The notes beneath the pieces were generated by a model. It saw nothing but the letters and a program-made list of their open reading frames with translations. It was not told the origin of the DNA and searched no databases. A program made the position numbers and the translations under genes. A stretch of 64,000 nucleotides of DNA, taken from contig NZ_QHJG01000016.1 of NCBI RefSeq assembly GCF_003184185.1, positions 17,657-81,656 on the forward strand. Direction: 5' to 3'. This DNA comes from Legionella qingyii. GTDB taxonomy: Bacteria > Pseudomonadota > Gammaproteobacteria > Legionellales > Legionellaceae. Below, in pieces: positions 8,916 through 19,221 of the stretch; positions within the stretch are counted from its first letter, which is position 1; each line of letters opens with the position of its first letter.

Positions 8916-10265
8916 ATGCAAGTTTCTGTTGAGACCCTAGAAGGTTTGGAGCGTAAGGTAACAGTTTCTGTACCTGCGGAGAAAGTTGAGGAAGAAGTGA
9001 GCTTACGTCTCAAGAATCTTGCTCGTAAAGTTAAAGTTGATGGCTTTCGTCCTGGCAAAGTACCTATGCATTTTGTAGTCAGTCGTTATTCTCACAGTGT
9101 TCGTGAAGAAGTCGCTCGTGATATGGTGCAATCCACACTATTTGAAGCATTACAAAAAAATGAATTGGTTCCAGCTGGCTATCCATCTGTTGAGCCTGAG
9201 CAGCTTGAGAAAGGTAAAGACTTCAAATATTCTGCGATATTTGAAGTAATGCCTGTATTTGAGATCATTGAATTAAATCAAGCCGTAGTTGAATTAGCGC
9301 GTTCTGAAGTAACCGATAAAGATGTTGAAAGCATGTTGGAAAAGCTTCGTGAGCAAAATAAAGAATGGCATGATGTATCTCGGGCTGTCAAGAAAGGCGA
9401 TAAAGTGCTTATTGATTTCGAAGGTTTTCTCGATGATAAACTTTTTGATGGTGGCAGTGCCAAAGGCCACGAATTAGTTATTGGTTCTGGTTCAATGATT
9501 CCTGGCTTTGAAGATGGAATTGTAGGTAATAAGAAAGAAAAACCATTTGATATCAAAGTAACGTTCCCCGAAGACTATGGTCATAAAGAATTAGCTGGTA
9601 AAGAGGCTGTATTCAAAATTACTATTCATAATGTAATGGAAGGAAAACTTCCTGAGCTCAATGATGAATTCGCAGAGAAATTTAATATCAAAGAAGGCGG
9701 CATAGATGCACTGAAAAAAGATATTAAAGAAAATATGGCTCGTGAATTAGAGCGTCGTGTTAGTATGATGAATAGGGAAAAATTGTTTGATAAATTAATG
9801 GAAGTTAATACTATTGAATTACCAAAGGCTTTAATTGACAAAGAAATCGAACATTTGAAACATGATATGTATCATCGTCTTTTTGGACATGAGCATCATG
9901 ATAATGAACAGATTCCTGATTTTCCTCGTGAACTGTTTGTCGAGCAAGCAAAACGTCGAGTTCATCTTGGTTTACTCTTTTCAGAATATGTTAAGAAACA
10001 CCAAATCGTAGCCGATAAAGATAAAGTTAATGCAGTGATTGAACGCTTTGCCAGTGCTTATGAAAATCCTGATGAGTTACGTGCTTGGTATCAAAGCAGT
10101 AAAGAGCATATGGCTGAGATCGAAGCACTTGTTATGGAAGAGATGGTTGCAGATAAAATTGCTGAGGATGCAAAAGTTAAATATAAGAATAAGGATTATG
10201 ATTCAGTGATGAATCCTAAACCAGAAACCGAAGCAACTGAAGCGACTGAGAAAAAAGGAGAGTAA
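8916..10265 (+). CDS. tig: Trigger factor (ribosome-associated chaperone and prolyl isomerase)
   Basis: A 449-residue trigger factor. The open frame extends upstream through tRNA-Leu, but the real start is the ATG at 8916 ([15 protein letters not shown]), preceded by GAGGTGAAG. Domains in order: N-terminal ribosome-binding domain with the GFRPGKVP signature near residue 43, an FKBP-type isomerase domain (about residues 150-235, including [12 protein letters not shown]), and the helical C-terminal chaperone domain. The tail ends in an acidic [11 protein letters not shown] stretch. It holds nascent chains at the ribosome exit. It sits 4 bases before clpP, giving the common tig-clpP-clpX-lon order. 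Confidence 0.97.
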   Translation: MQVSVETLEGLERKVTVSVPAEKVEEEVSLRLKNLARKVKVDGFRPGKVPMHFVVSRYSHSVREEVARDMVQSTLFEALQKNELVPAGYPSVEPEQLEKGKDFKYSAIFEVMPVFEIIELNQAVVELARSEVTDKDVESMLEKLREQNKEWHDVSRAVKKGDKVLIDFEGFLDDKLFDGGSAKGHELVIGSGSMIPGFEDGIVGNKKEKPFDIKVTFPEDYGHKELAGKEAVFKITIHNVMEGKLPELNDEFAEKFNIKEGGIDALKKDIKENMARELERRVSMMNREKLFDKLMEVNTIELPKALIDKEIEHLKHDMYHRLFGHEHHDNEQIPDFPRELFVEQAKRRVHLGLLFSEYVKKHQIVADKDKVNAVIERFASAYENPDELRAWYQSSKEHMAEIEALVMEEMVADKIAEDAKVKYKNKDYDSVMNPKPETEATEATEKKGE

Positions 10266-10269
10266 TTAT

Positions 10270-10908
10270 ATGTCGGGCTATTCAGATAACATAATTCGCA
10301 ATGCCAGTGGATTAGTCCCAATGGTTATTGAACAAACTTCACGTGGTGAGCGTTCATATGATATTTACTCAAGATTATTGAAAGAACGTATTATCTTTCT
10401 ATTGGGTGAAGTTGAAGATCATATGGCTAATTTAGTGGTTGCTCAATTGTTGTTTCTTGAGTCTGAAAATCCTGAAAAAGATATTTCTCTCTACATTAAT
10501 TCACCTGGAGGGGTAGTAACTGCTGGTTTAGCAATTTACGATACTATCCAGTTTATTAAACCTGATGTAAGTACTTTGTGTATAGGGCAAGCAGCAAGTG
10601 CTGCTGCCTTGTTACTTTGTGCTGGCGCTGATGGTAAGAGATTCTGTTTACCAAACTCACGAGTAATGATTCATCAACCTTTAGGTGGTTATCGAGGCCA
10701 GGCAACTGACATTGAAATTCACGCTCGTGAAACTTTAGCTGTAAGAGAACGATTAAATACCATTATGGCAAAGCACACTAAAAAGACTCCTGACCAAATT
10801 ATGCGTGATACAGAGCGTGATAATTTTATGAGTGCGACACAAGCTGTTGAATATGGTTTGGTAGATCAAGTACTTTATGATCGTGAGTCAGTAACTAAAG
10901 CAGAGTAA
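10270..10908 (+). CDS. clpP: ATP-dependent Clp protease proteolytic subunit
   Basis: A 212-residue serine protease that forms the tetradecameric ClpP barrel. The catalytic triad is visible: Ser110 in [10 protein letters not shown], His135 in MIHQP and Asp184 in TERDNFM. The usual M-G after the catalytic Ser is A-A here, a small variation close to the active site. The N-terminus probably includes a short propeptide removed by autoprocessing. The start lies 4 bases after tig, so translation is probably coupled. It partners with ClpX, encoded next, for degradation of tagged or misfolded proteins. Confidence 0.97.
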   Translation: MSGYSDNIIRNASGLVPMVIEQTSRGERSYDIYSRLLKERIIFLLGEVEDHMANLVVAQLLFLESENPEKDISLYINSPGGVVTAGLAIYDTIQFIKPDVSTLCIGQAASAAALLLCAGADGKRFCLPNSRVMIHQPLGGYRGQATDIEIHARETLAVRERLNTIMAKHTKKTPDQIMRDTERDNFMSATQAVEYGLVDQVLYDRESVTKAE

Positions 10909-10950
10909 TTATTTACATTAAATTTAAATACTGAACTATAATGTGTCATG

Positions 10951-11021
10951 GCCCGGATGTAGCGAAGCGGAACCTGGGTTAGGGTTCAGATTTAGCGGGT
11001 TCCGCTTCGCTGCACCCAGGC
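10951..11021. repeat. Dispersed intergenic hairpin repeat (REP-like)
   Basis: AGCGAAGCGGAACC (10961-10974) pairs perfectly with GGTTCCGCTTCGCT (10998-11011). The outer arms (cccggatgt / gcacccaggc) extend the hairpin with mismatches. Degenerate relatives occur at 39262-39355, 51205-51255 and 56555-56585. The element separates clpP from clpX and could act as an attenuator or terminator of the tig-clpP transcript. Confidence 0.7.
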
Positions 11022-11194
11022 TAGGAATGCGATTAGGGGTCCTTTTAGATTGATTCATTATTACTTCTTCGTATTTCGTTTTGTTTTTAAAAAATAGTTA
11101 CAGTGAATAACAGTGGCATATCTTTTTCTGATTGACTAATATTTTACATATATTATCTATTTTTCCGATAATCGTTGTAAGAAGGGGTTTGGTT

Positions 11195-12469
11195 ATGAGT
11201 AAATCCGGTAACGGAAGTGGCGATAAAGTTTTGTATTGTTCTTTTTGTGGAAAGAGCCAACATGAAGTAAAAAAATTGATTGCTGGTCCTTCTGTGTTTG
11301 TATGTGATGAATGTGTTGAATTATGCAACGATATTATTCGTGAAGAAACACATGAATCTCATGAAGAAGCAGAAGTACGCTTGCCATCACCTAAAGAAAT
11401 TTCAAACTTCTTAGATGAGTACGTTATTGGGCAATCACATGCAAAAAAAGTCTTATCCGTAGCTGTATATAATCATTACAAGCGATTACAACATAAAAGT
11501 GAAGACGGGGTTGAACTTGGCAAAAGTAATATTTTACTTATCGGTCCAACTGGCAGTGGAAAAACACTTTTAGCGCAAACATTAGCTCGTATTTTGAATG
11601 TTCCGTTTGCAATGGCTGATGCAACTACACTTACTGAAGCAGGTTATGTAGGCGAAGACGTAGAGAATATTATCCAGAAGCTTCTACAAAAGTGTGATTA
11701 TGATGTAGATAAAGCACAACATGGTATCGTGTACATTGATGAAATTGATAAGATATCACGCAAATCGGATAATCCTTCAATTACCCGTGATGTTTCTGGT
11801 GAGGGAGTTCAGCAAGCACTTTTAAAATTGATTGAAGGCACAATTGCTTCAGTCCCACCACAAGGTGGCCGTAAGCACCCACAACAAGAATTCTTACAAG
11901 TAGATACTTCTAATATTTTATTTATTTGCGGTGGTGCGTTTGCTGGATTGGAAAAGGTGATACGAGAACGTAGTGATAAGTCAGGTATTGGATTTTCTGC
12001 TCAGCTAAAAAACAAAAAGGAAAACAAAGATGAACTATCAAAGGTATTGAACCAATTGGAATCTGATGATTTGATTAAATATGGATTGATACCAGAGTTC
12101 GTTGGCCGATTGCCTGTAGTTGCCACGTTACAGGAGTTGGATGAGTCAGCTCTTATTGATATTTTAACTAATCCTAAGAATGCTTTAACTAAGCAATTCC
12201 AGTCTTTATTCAAAATGGAAGAAGTGGAACTTGAATTTAGAGAAGAAGCATTGAACGCTATTGCTAAAAAAGCCCTGGAAAGAAAAATGGGTGCACGAGG
12301 TTTACGTGCCATACTTGAAAATATTCTTTTAGACACCATGTATGAATTACCTTCTCTTGAAGGAGTAATTAAGGTTGTGGTTGATGAAAGTGCGGTGACT
12401 AGCTCATCTAAACCCATCCTTATTTATGAACAAGATGGGATGAAGAGTGCGGCAGGTGGCCAAGAGTAG
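11195..12469 (+). CDS. clpX: ATP-dependent Clp protease ATP-binding subunit ClpX
   Basis: A 424-residue AAA+ unfoldase. The frame opens at 11132, but the ATG at 11195 ([15 protein letters not shown]) has AAGGGG 8 bases upstream and matches family starts. The N-terminal zinc-binding domain has Cys15/Cys18 and Cys37/Cys40. Walker A GPTGSGKT is at 117-124 and Walker [10 protein letters not shown] near 185. Sensor and arginine-finger segments follow (GARGLRAI near residue 370). It recognises and unfolds substrates such as ssrA-tagged proteins and feeds them into ClpP. The 286-bp gap from clpP carries a hairpin repeat, so clpX probably has its own promoter too. Confidence 0.97.
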   Translation: MSKSGNGSGDKVLYCSFCGKSQHEVKKLIAGPSVFVCDECVELCNDIIREETHESHEEAEVRLPSPKEISNFLDEYVIGQSHAKKVLSVAVYNHYKRLQHKSEDGVELGKSNILLIGPTGSGKTLLAQTLARILNVPFAMADATTLTEAGYVGEDVENIIQKLLQKCDYDVDKAQHGIVYIDEIDKISRKSDNPSITRDVSGEGVQQALLKLIEGTIASVPPQGGRKHPQQEFLQVDTSNILFICGGAFAGLEKVIRERSDKSGIGFSAQLKNKKENKDELSKVLNQLESDDLIKYGLIPEFVGRLPVVATLQELDESALIDILTNPKNALTKQFQSLFKMEEVELEFREEALNAIAKKALERKMGARGLRAILENILLDTMYELPSLEGVIKVVVDESAVTSSSKPILIYEQDGMKSAAGGQE

Positions 12470-12482
12470 GATTTTCCTCTAT

Positions 12483-12535
12483 CTCTCTCCTATACTTAAT
12501 AGGGGAGAGAAGTTCTTTAAAGAACTTTCTTAATT
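12483..12535 (+). terminator. Hairpins downstream of clpX, possible terminator
   Basis: CTCTCTCCTAT (12483-12493) pairs with ATAGGGGAGAG with one mismatch, followed at once by a second inverted repeat (aagttctttaaagaactt). There is no long T tract, so termination efficiency is doubtful. The first hairpin resembles the cctctcccag dispersed repeat seen at 25421 and 33092. Confidence 0.4.
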
Positions 12536-12633
12536 ATAACGCTTTGATTTCTTGCAATAACTCTCCCTTCCTTTTAAATTATAATTAGCTGTCAAATAAA
12601 TATTAAAGTTTTCCGATTGAATAAGGGTTCATT

Positions 12634-15075
12634 ATGTCCACTGAAATTAAAGAGACTTCGAATGAGACAGAAAAACTGTCTAGCATACCTGTATTACCAT
12701 TAAGAGACGTAGTGGTCTACCCTCATATGGTTATTCCTCTATTTGTTGGTCGAGGAAAATCAATTAAAGCCCTGGAAGCGGCTATGGTTGATAGTAAGCA
12801 AATCTTTTTAGTAGCACAGAAAAAATCATCAAATGATGATCCTGGCGCTGAAGATATTTTTCATGTAGGCACATTATCCAGTGTTCTTCAGTTGTTAAAA
12901 CTACCTGATGGAACAGTGAAAGTATTGGTTGAAGGTGAGAAACGTGCCAAAGCGAAAGAATATAATCAGACTAAAGGATATCTAGAAGCTGATCTTGAAT
13001 TGCTGGAGGATAAAAATGCCGCAGTTCAGGAACCGGATATTGGTATTTTAATGCGCTCCTTGATGTCGCAATTTGAGCAATACATTAAACTAAACAAAAA
13101 AATTCCACCTGAGGTTTTATCTCCTCTTGCTGGTATAGAAGAACCTGGACGGTTAGCAGACACCATTGCTGCTCATTTAACCTTGAAAGTTGACGATAAA
13201 CAAGAATTATTGGAAACAATGGATGTTGGTACTCGTCTTGAGCGTTTAATGTCGGCTATAGAAAACGAAATTGACTTGCTGCACGTCGAAAAGCGCGTGA
13301 GAGGGCGGGTTAAGCGACAAATGGAGAAAAGTCAGCGAGAATATTATCTCAATGAACAAATGAAAGCGATTCAAAAAGAATTAGGTGAATTGGGCGAAGA
13401 AGGGAATGAAATTGAACAATTAGAAAATTCTATTAATAAAGCCGGTATGCCCAAGGAAGCAAAAGAAAAATCGCTAGCAGAACTTCATAAGTTGAAAATG
13501 ATGTCGCCAATGTCTGCTGAAGCGACTGTTATCCGCAATTATCTTGATTGGATGCTTTCAGTACCCTGGAAGAAGAGAACTAAAATTCAATTTGATTTGC
13601 CTAAGGCAGAAAAATTATTAGATAAAGAACATTATGGCCTAGAGCTAGTTAAAGAACGCATCATTGAATACTTGGCTGTTCAGCAACGTGTGAAACGTTT
13701 AAAAGGTCCTATACTTTGTCTTGTTGGACCTCCAGGAGTAGGTAAAACGTCATTAGGACAATCTATTGCGAATGCTACAGGTCGTACGTTTATTCGCATC
13801 GCTTTGGGTGGTGTTAGAGATGAAGCAGAGATTCGTGGTCATCGAAGAACTTATATTGGATCAATGCCAGGAAAAATTATTCAGAAATTGTGTAAGGCTG
13901 GAGTAAAGAATCCACTCATTATGTTGGATGAGGTGGATAAGATGGCGATGGATTTCCGTGGTGATCCAGCTGCAGCTTTGCTTGAGGTATTAGATCCAGA
14001 GCAAAACCATACGTTTAACGATCATTATCTCGAAGTAGATTATGATTTAAGCGACGTCATGTTCATTGCAACAGCAAACTCGCTTGAAATTCCTGCTCCA
14101 TTATTAGATAGAATGGAAGTGATTCGACTTGCAGGATACACAGAAGATGAAAAAGTAAGTATTGCCGAAAAATATCTTGTTCCGAAACAAGTCGCCTTGA
14201 ATGGTTTAAGTAACCAGGAAATACATATTAGTGAAGGAGCGATTCGCGAGGTTATTCGTCACTATACACGTGAGGCAGGCGTTCGTAATTTAGAACGAGA
14301 TATTGCTAGTGTTTGTAGAAAGGTCGTGAAAGAAATTTTATCTAATAAAAAAGTTAAAAAAATGACTGTAACCACCAGTAATATTGAAAAATATTTAGGT
14401 GTGAAAAAATTCAGATATGGTTTAGCCGAAGAGTTTGATCAAGTTGGACAGGTTACAGGTTTGGCATGGACGAGTGTCGGAGGTGAGTTGCTAACGATAG
14501 AAGCTTCAATGATGCCTGGCAAAGGAAAAGTGACGCATACCGGTCAATTAGGTGAGGTCATGCAGGAATCCATCCATGCAGCGATGACTGTTGTACGGAG
14601 TCGAGCTAAAAAATTTGGCTTAGCTGATGATTTTTATGATAAGAATGACTTCCATGTCCATGTCCCTGAAGGTGCTACACCCAAAGATGGTCCTAGTGCG
14701 GGTATAGGTATGTGTACGGTGTTAGTTTCTGTAGTAACACAGATTCCTGTTAAAGCGGATGTAGCAATGACGGGAGAAATAACGCTGAGAGGGCAGGTAT
14801 TGCCAATTGGAGGTCTTAAAGAGAAGTTATTGGCTGCTCATCGAGGCGGAATTAAACATGTCATTATTCCTGAGGAAAATGTAAAAGACCTGGAAGAGAT
14901 TCCAGATAATGTTTTACGTAAGCTATCAATTCATCCTGTTAAGACCATAGAACAGGTGTTAGAGCTGGCTTTACAACGCACTCCTTGGGTAGAAAAGCCA
15001 AAAAATGTACAGCCTGAGGCTTTAGTAGGTAAAAAATCAAAAAAAATTAAAAATAATGATTTACATACCCATTAA
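12634..15075 (+). CDS. lon: ATP-dependent protease La
   Basis: An 813-residue LonA protease. The N-terminal substrate-binding domain begins at about residue 18 ([15 protein letters not shown]). The coiled-coil linker covers about residues 190-300. The AAA+ module has Walker A GPPGVGKT near 365-372 and MLDEVDKM downstream. The C-terminal protease domain has Ser688 in PKDGPSAG and Lys731 in GGLKEKLL as catalytic dyad, matching the 43-residue spacing in E. coli Lon. It degrades misfolded and regulatory proteins. It follows clpX by 164 bp and is followed by hupB, the order common in gammaproteobacteria. Confidence 0.97.
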   Translation: MSTEIKETSNETEKLSSIPVLPLRDVVVYPHMVIPLFVGRGKSIKALEAAMVDSKQIFLVAQKKSSNDDPGAEDIFHVGTLSSVLQLLKLPDGTVKVLVEGEKRAKAKEYNQTKGYLEADLELLEDKNAAVQEPDIGILMRSLMSQFEQYIKLNKKIPPEVLSPLAGIEEPGRLADTIAAHLTLKVDDKQELLETMDVGTRLERLMSAIENEIDLLHVEKRVRGRVKRQMEKSQREYYLNEQMKAIQKELGELGEEGNEIEQLENSINKAGMPKEAKEKSLAELHKLKMMSPMSAEATVIRNYLDWMLSVPWKKRTKIQFDLPKAEKLLDKEHYGLELVKERIIEYLAVQQRVKRLKGPILCLVGPPGVGKTSLGQSIANATGRTFIRIALGGVRDEAEIRGHRRTYIGSMPGKIIQKLCKAGVKNPLIMLDEVDKMAMDFRGDPAAALLEVLDPEQNHTFNDHYLEVDYDLSDVMFIATANSLEIPAPLLDRMEVIRLAGYTEDEKVSIAEKYLVPKQVALNGLSNQEIHISEGAIREVIRHYTREAGVRNLERDIASVCRKVVKEILSNKKVKKMTVTTSNIEKYLGVKKFRYGLAEEFDQVGQVTGLAWTSVGGELLTIEASMMPGKGKVTHTGQLGEVMQESIHAAMTVVRSRAKKFGLADDFYDKNDFHVHVPEGATPKDGPSAGIGMCTVLVSVVTQIPVKADVAMTGEITLRGQVLPIGGLKEKLLAAHRGGIKHVIIPEENVKDLEEIPDNVLRKLSIHPVKTIEQVLELALQRTPWVEKPKNVQPEALVGKKSKKIKNNDLHTH

Positions 15076-15206
15076 TTAGATGTATATTTCGTTTCGTAGC
15101 CCGCCACTAGCGGGCATTGCAAGGAAGTAACTACTTGACCGGTTAATTTGGTGAGTTCAAATAAATTAACTTAGAAGTATGGAAGATTAACTGTATAGGG
15201 GAAGCA

Positions 15207-15485
15207 ATGAATAAGAGCGAATTAGTTGATGCTATAGCAAGTGGTTCGGGTTTGACAAAAGCTGACGCAAGCAGAGTTCTCGAGACTTTTACTAGTACTA
15301 TTACTGATGCTTTAAGAAGTGGTGATCAAGTAGTAATACCTGGTTTCGGTTCTTTTTCAACAGGCAATCGTTCAGCACGTACAGGTAGAAACCCACAGAC
15401 TGGCAAAGTTATTCAAATTAAAGCGTCACGAGTAGCCAAGTTTAAAGCGGGTAAAAACTTGAAAGAGGCAGTTCAAGAAGCATAA
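15207..15485 (+). CDS. hupB: DNA-binding protein HU
   Basis: A 92-residue HU protein starting MNKSELVDAIA, with the dimerisation helices, the GFGSF turn (about residues 47-51) and the DNA-binding arm containing RTGRNPQTGK (about 58-67). It is a nucleoid-bending protein and falls in the conserved place after lon. GGGGAAGC precedes the start. A short hairpin (GCCCGC-cacta-GCGGGC at 15099-15115) between lon and hupB lacks a T tract. Two tRNA genes follow within 8 bases and may share the transcript. Confidence 0.96.
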   Translation: MNKSELVDAIASGSGLTKADASRVLETFTSTITDALRSGDQVVIPGFGSFSTGNRSARTGRNPQTGKVIQIKASRVAKFKAGKNLKEAVQEA

Positions 15486-15492
15486 GGTTTCT

Positions 15493-15568
15493 GGGTGCTT
15501 AGCTCAGCTGGGAGAGCATCGCCCTTACAAGGCGAGGGTCGTAGGTTCGATCCCTACAGCACCCACCA
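15493..15568 (+). tRNA. tRNA-Val (TAC)
   Basis: 76 bases with acceptor gggtgct/agcaccc, anticodon loop cttacaa (TAC), T loop ttcgatc and encoded CCA. It starts 7 bases after the hupB stop codon. Confidence 0.95.
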
Positions 15569-15574
15569 AGAAAT

Positions 15575-15651
15575 GGAGTGGTAGTTCAGTTGGTCAGAAT
15601 ACCGGCCTGTCACGCCGGGGGTCGCGGGTTCGAGCCCCGTCCACTCCGCCA
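15575..15651 (+). tRNA. tRNA-Asp (GTC)
   Basis: 77 bases with acceptor ggagtgg/ccactcc, anticodon loop ctgtcac (GTC), T loop ttcgagc and encoded CCA. It is separated by 6 bases from tRNA-Val and followed by a strong terminator. Confidence 0.95.
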
Positions 15652-15655
15652 GATT

Positions 15656-15681
15656 AACGCGCCGAAAGGCGCGTTTTTTTT
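15656..15681 (+). terminator. Rho-independent terminator after hupB-tRNA-Val-Asp
   Basis: Perfect 8-bp GC-rich stem AACGCGCC-gaaa-GGCGCGTT with a GNRA-type loop, followed by an uninterrupted T run. Textbook intrinsic terminator, 4 bases past tRNA-Asp. Confidence 0.92.
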
Positions 15682-15845
15682 ATCTGGAATGTTTGTTTTT
15701 TCAAAATTATTTCCTTTATTTCAGATTCTTTATATTTAGAGAAAGATTGGGTGAAGTTATAAAAAGAAATACCATACCCACTTCACCATAATTCTATGGC
15801 TGATTCAGGAAAGAGGAATTTTGCAAAATAAGTGTACTGTTGTTT

Positions 15846-15877
15846 TTGTTTTGATTTTTTTCAGTCTGGGGTATAAT
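15846..15877 (+). promoter_or_regulatory. Promoter candidate for ppiD
   Basis: A perfect TATAAT lies at 15872-15877, in an AT-rich region upstream of ppiD. The -35 is weak: TTTTGA at 15849 gives 17-bp spacing, while the nearby TTG-containing options give poor spacing. The start codon is 52 bases downstream. Confidence 0.5.
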
Positions 15878-15928
15878 CGACCCGCGCTGAATTATATAAA
15901 GCCTTAATTAATATATGGATCTCGGGAC

Positions 15929-17803
15929 ATGTTACAAAAGTTAAATGAACGTATACAGGGTGTTGTAGCTTGGTTAGTAGTTATTTTAATCGGTATTACG
16001 TTTACACTTTTTGGTGTGGATTATTATCTACAATCACGTCAAACGACAAATTCAAAGGTTGTCGTCAATGGCCAGCCTTTAACAATGCAAACATTTGAGA
16101 CCAATTACAGACGTGCTCGCTCCATGCAAGATATTGAACAGATGACTGCTGCTGATGAGAAAAAGCTGCAGAATCAAGTTTTAAATCAAATGATTACTAA
16201 TGAAGTTATGGTGCAAGCTGCTCGCAAAAATGGATTTGATGTCAGCTCGAATCAGGCAAATGCAGCAATTTTAGGTATCCCGCAGTTCCAGGAAGACGGT
16301 CATTTCTCAGCTCAAAAATATCAGCAAGCGTTAAATGCTGCTTTATTTACTCAATCAAGTTTTCAAAACGAAGTAAAACAGGGGATGTTGTTAAACCAGC
16401 AACGATTTGCTTTTATGGGAAGCTCTTTTGCTTTACCTGATGAAATTGATCGGTTTGTAAGTCTATACATGCAAAGCAGAGACTATGATTATCTAACCGT
16501 TCCAGTGGCACTTTTTGAAAAGGATATCCAGGTTTCTCCAGAAGAAATATCTAGTTATTATAAAAAACACAAAAAAGAATTCATGACCCCAGAAAAAGTC
16601 AGCCTGGATTATGTTTCATTATCGATGCATGATATCAAGAGCAAAATTAAAATTTCAGATGATGATGCAAAACGTTATTATGAAGAAAACCAAAATAGCT
16701 ATTTAATACCTGCTAGTTGGCAAGTGGCCCATATTTTATTTGCTGTTCCAAATGATGCCAGCCAAGCTGATTTGGAAAAAATTCAGAAAAAAGCGAATGA
16801 TACTTATCAACTATTGCAAAAAAATCCAGAGCAATTTGAACATTTTGTTTCAACGCTTTCGGATGACAAACTTTCCATTGCAGATAAGGGTGTACTTCCC
16901 TGGATCTCTGCTGGACAGAATGATTATAATCGAATTTTATCTAATTTAACCAAGCCGGGACAGATTTCGTCTCCTGAAAGAACAAAACATGGTTATGAAA
17001 TTTTTAAAGTAATTGCTTATAAACCTGTTTCAACAAAATCCTTTTCTGAAGTAGATCAATCGATTAAAGAACAACTTATCGCTGAAGCAGCTCAAAACAA
17101 ATATACCCAAGCTTTGGAGCAATTATCAGATTTAAGCTATCAAACTCCAGATTCTCTTCAACCAGTAGCAGAGGCATTAGATTTGAAAATCGAAACAACT
17201 CAGCCTTTTTCAAGAGAGGGTGGTGCCGATACTATTACAAAAAATAAACAGGTAATAAATGCCGCATTCAGTCATGATGTTCTCGACTTAAGTAATAATA
17301 GTGAACCAATACAAATTGATAATGACTCGGTTGTAGTTGTAAGGGTTAATCATCATTGGGATGAATCACAACAGCCTTTGGAATCTGTTCGTGATCAAAT
17401 TAATAAAATATTAGTTAAGAAAGGTGCTGAAGCTAAAGCCAAAGAAATTGGAATGAATTTATTAAGTCCAGTTGAAGATAAACAGCAGCAAGAACTGATC
17501 AGCTCAAATAATTTATCATGGAAATCAGAAGTTATGTCAACTCGTGATAATGATAAGGTTGATACTGATATTAATGATACGGCATTCAATTTATTGCGAC
17601 CAGAAAGTCGCAATGGTCTTGTTATGCAAAATGGTGATTATGTAGTAGTGAGATTAAAGCAGATTCATGATGGGAAATTGAGTACATTAGACAGGGAGCA
17701 GCAAGATAGCTTAATTCAACAAATTGAAGCAAGCTATGGCATGATGGATTATGACTTGTATGAAAAGAGTTTAATTAGTCGCGCACAAATTGTGAAGCAT
17801 TAA
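15929..17803 (+). CDS. ppiD: Periplasmic folding factor PpiD (parvulin-like, membrane anchored)
   Basis: A 624-residue protein with the PpiD plan. There is a short cytoplasmic N-terminus, one membrane anchor (about residues 12-32, VVAWLVVILIGITFTLFGVDYYL), a SurA-like N-terminal chaperone region (about 35-180), a parvulin-type PpiC domain (about 262-365, beginning SWQVAHILF), then a long C-terminal region. It faces the periplasm, binds the SecYEG exit and helps fold outer-membrane and secreted proteins. Gene order after hupB is conserved, as in E. coli (lon-hupB-ppiD), with two tRNAs inserted here. Confidence 0.95.
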   Translation: MLQKLNERIQGVVAWLVVILIGITFTLFGVDYYLQSRQTTNSKVVVNGQPLTMQTFETNYRRARSMQDIEQMTAADEKKLQNQVLNQMITNEVMVQAARKNGFDVSSNQANAAILGIPQFQEDGHFSAQKYQQALNAALFTQSSFQNEVKQGMLLNQQRFAFMGSSFALPDEIDRFVSLYMQSRDYDYLTVPVALFEKDIQVSPEEISSYYKKHKKEFMTPEKVSLDYVSLSMHDIKSKIKISDDDAKRYYEENQNSYLIPASWQVAHILFAVPNDASQADLEKIQKKANDTYQLLQKNPEQFEHFVSTLSDDKLSIADKGVLPWISAGQNDYNRILSNLTKPGQISSPERTKHGYEIFKVIAYKPVSTKSFSEVDQSIKEQLIAEAAQNKYTQALEQLSDLSYQTPDSLQPVAEALDLKIETTQPFSREGGADTITKNKQVINAAFSHDVLDLSNNSEPIQIDNDSVVVVRVNHHWDESQQPLESVRDQINKILVKKGAEAKAKEIGMNLLSPVEDKQQQELISSNNLSWKSEVMSTRDNDKVDTDINDTAFNLLRPESRNGLVMQNGDYVVVRLKQIHDGKLSTLDREQQDSLIQQIEASYGMMDYDLYEKSLISRAQIVKH

Positions 17804-17905
17804 GATCTATAGACAAACGTGCTAAGTAGTATCTTACTTTAGAGGTTCTCTTTAAGTAGGCTGAGTAGCAAAGTTTGGCGATGTAACCCAATAAAAGGAG
17901 TCTCT

Positions 17906-19144
17906 ATGTCTGATTTAAGTACGAAGTTTACCGATCTTAAATTGAAACAACTATATGCTCATATACTAAGTCATTATAAAAATTGTGTTGGTCGTTATCT
18001 AAATATTTATGAGATGTACAATGAGATGTTTCTGGCGGTGCAATTTTCTATAGAGTCGCCGTTGAGTACAAGCTCTCTATTTCTTCTAGACCGAGAAGAA
18101 AAAGATAAAGCCTATAAGGCTTTTAATAAAATATTTTATGCTTTACCTCTCTTTAGAGAACAGGTTTCCCAAAAACAACACAAATTTAATCCTCAAATAC
18201 CTCAATTTAACCCTGAGGTAAAATATGTGATAAATGAGTATAACAATTATAATTGCCACGATTCAAGGCTCATTGATTGGTTGATTTTGAGCTCAATACT
18301 CGATTCTCATCGTCATTCTCATTTTCATCATGATACAAGTTGTTGCTTTCCTTCTAACCATCATAAGCATGATTCATCATCAAAAGATGATTTAAGTAAG
18401 TTAATCGCCGCATTAGTTATTATCGTTATAGCAGCGGCTGCAGCTGTCTTGGCATTTATTGCTTTAGCCTACATGCTCGATGAGTTTGCAAACAGTATTG
18501 AGCGATTTTGTTATGGCGAAGGATGGTTGAAAGGCGCATTAATGTTAGCCACTTCTCTCGCATTTGGTGCTGGTTCAACTCTTTTAACGCTTAATTTCGC
18601 AGCAGCACCACTCATCGCTCTTGCTGTAGCGGCAGGATTTAATCCTGTTGGCGTAGTAATTCTTGGAGCGGTATTGCTTACTATCATAGGTGCTGGTATC
18701 GGATGTTGGGCAATGAGTATGATGTATGACTCCATAAATGCATCAGCGAATAAAGAGTCTATGGATCCAGAAGATCCCCTACGATTTCAATTAACTGCTG
18801 CAGAAGAAGAGTCTTTACAAAAAAAGGGTATTGATCCTATTGCAGTAAAATGTGCTATGGTTGCACTGCGGGCAGAAATGGCGAAATCGTTAGGTAATGA
18901 GAAGCCAATACCTTCTTTTTTCAAGCGTTATTTTGACGAAAATGGAAGTGAAGTCAATGAATTACTTACAAAGTTAAGGCATTTGCGTAAAGGTGAGTTG
19001 AAGATTGTTGAAGTAGGCGATTTGTGTTTTGATTGCAGAATCTCCCAACTAACCTATATCAATACTCAAACCTTTTATTCGCAACAAACACCCCCACCTT
19101 CATATTATGATTTAGAGCCTTCAGCTCCTCCTCAGTATTTCTAA
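17906..19144 (+). CDS. Membrane protein with C-terminal PPxY/PSAP late-domain-like motifs
   Basis: An unrecognised 412-residue protein. Start ATG with AAGGAG 7 bases upstream. The N-terminal ~140 residues are soluble. Next comes a His/Cys-rich stretch (about 134-152, HRHSHFHHDTSCC...). A strong hydrophobic segment is at about 162-192, and a Gly/Ala-rich hydrophobic hairpin is at about 210-275. The tail contains PPSY (397-400), PSAP (405-408) and PPQY (408-411), so it ends PSAPPQYF. PPxY binds WW domains of Nedd4-type ubiquitin ligases and PSAP binds Tsg101 in eukaryotes. Such motifs have no obvious bacterial role, which suggests a host-directed protein. The effector call is inference; the motifs are seen directly. 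Confidence 0.65.
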   Translation: MSDLSTKFTDLKLKQLYAHILSHYKNCVGRYLNIYEMYNEMFLAVQFSIESPLSTSSLFLLDREEKDKAYKAFNKIFYALPLFREQVSQKQHKFNPQIPQFNPEVKYVINEYNNYNCHDSRLIDWLILSSILDSHRHSHFHHDTSCCFPSNHHKHDSSSKDDLSKLIAALVIIVIAAAAAVLAFIALAYMLDEFANSIERFCYGEGWLKGALMLATSLAFGAGSTLLTLNFAAAPLIALAVAAGFNPVGVVILGAVLLTIIGAGIGCWAMSMMYDSINASANKESMDPEDPLRFQLTAAEEESLQKKGIDPIAVKCAMVALRAEMAKSLGNEKPIPSFFKRYFDENGSEVNELLTKLRHLRKGELKIVEVGDLCFDCRISQLTYINTQTFYSQQTPPPSYYDLEPSAPPQYF

Positions 19145-19152
19145 GTGGATAG

Positions 19153-19187
19153 TTGATCGGGTAAAGTTTTCGTCTTTACCTGATCAA
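19153..19187. terminator. Bidirectional hairpin between convergent genes
   Basis: A 14-bp stem, TTGATCGGGTAAAG (19153-19166) with CTTTACCTGATCAA (19174-19187), has one G-T wobble and a 7-base loop. It lies 8 bases past the stop of the PSAP-tail protein and upstream of the end of the convergent cytochrome gene. It lacks a strong T tract. Confidence 0.55.
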
Positions 19188-19221
19188 ATCCTCAGTTTTA
19201 CAATCCCGTGGTTGTCTAAAA

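Noticed and set aside
8328..9058. Three overlapping minus-strand frames across the tRNA cluster
   Set aside because: They are antisense to four clear tRNA genes and the tig start; frames through tRNA genes commonly look like short proteins.
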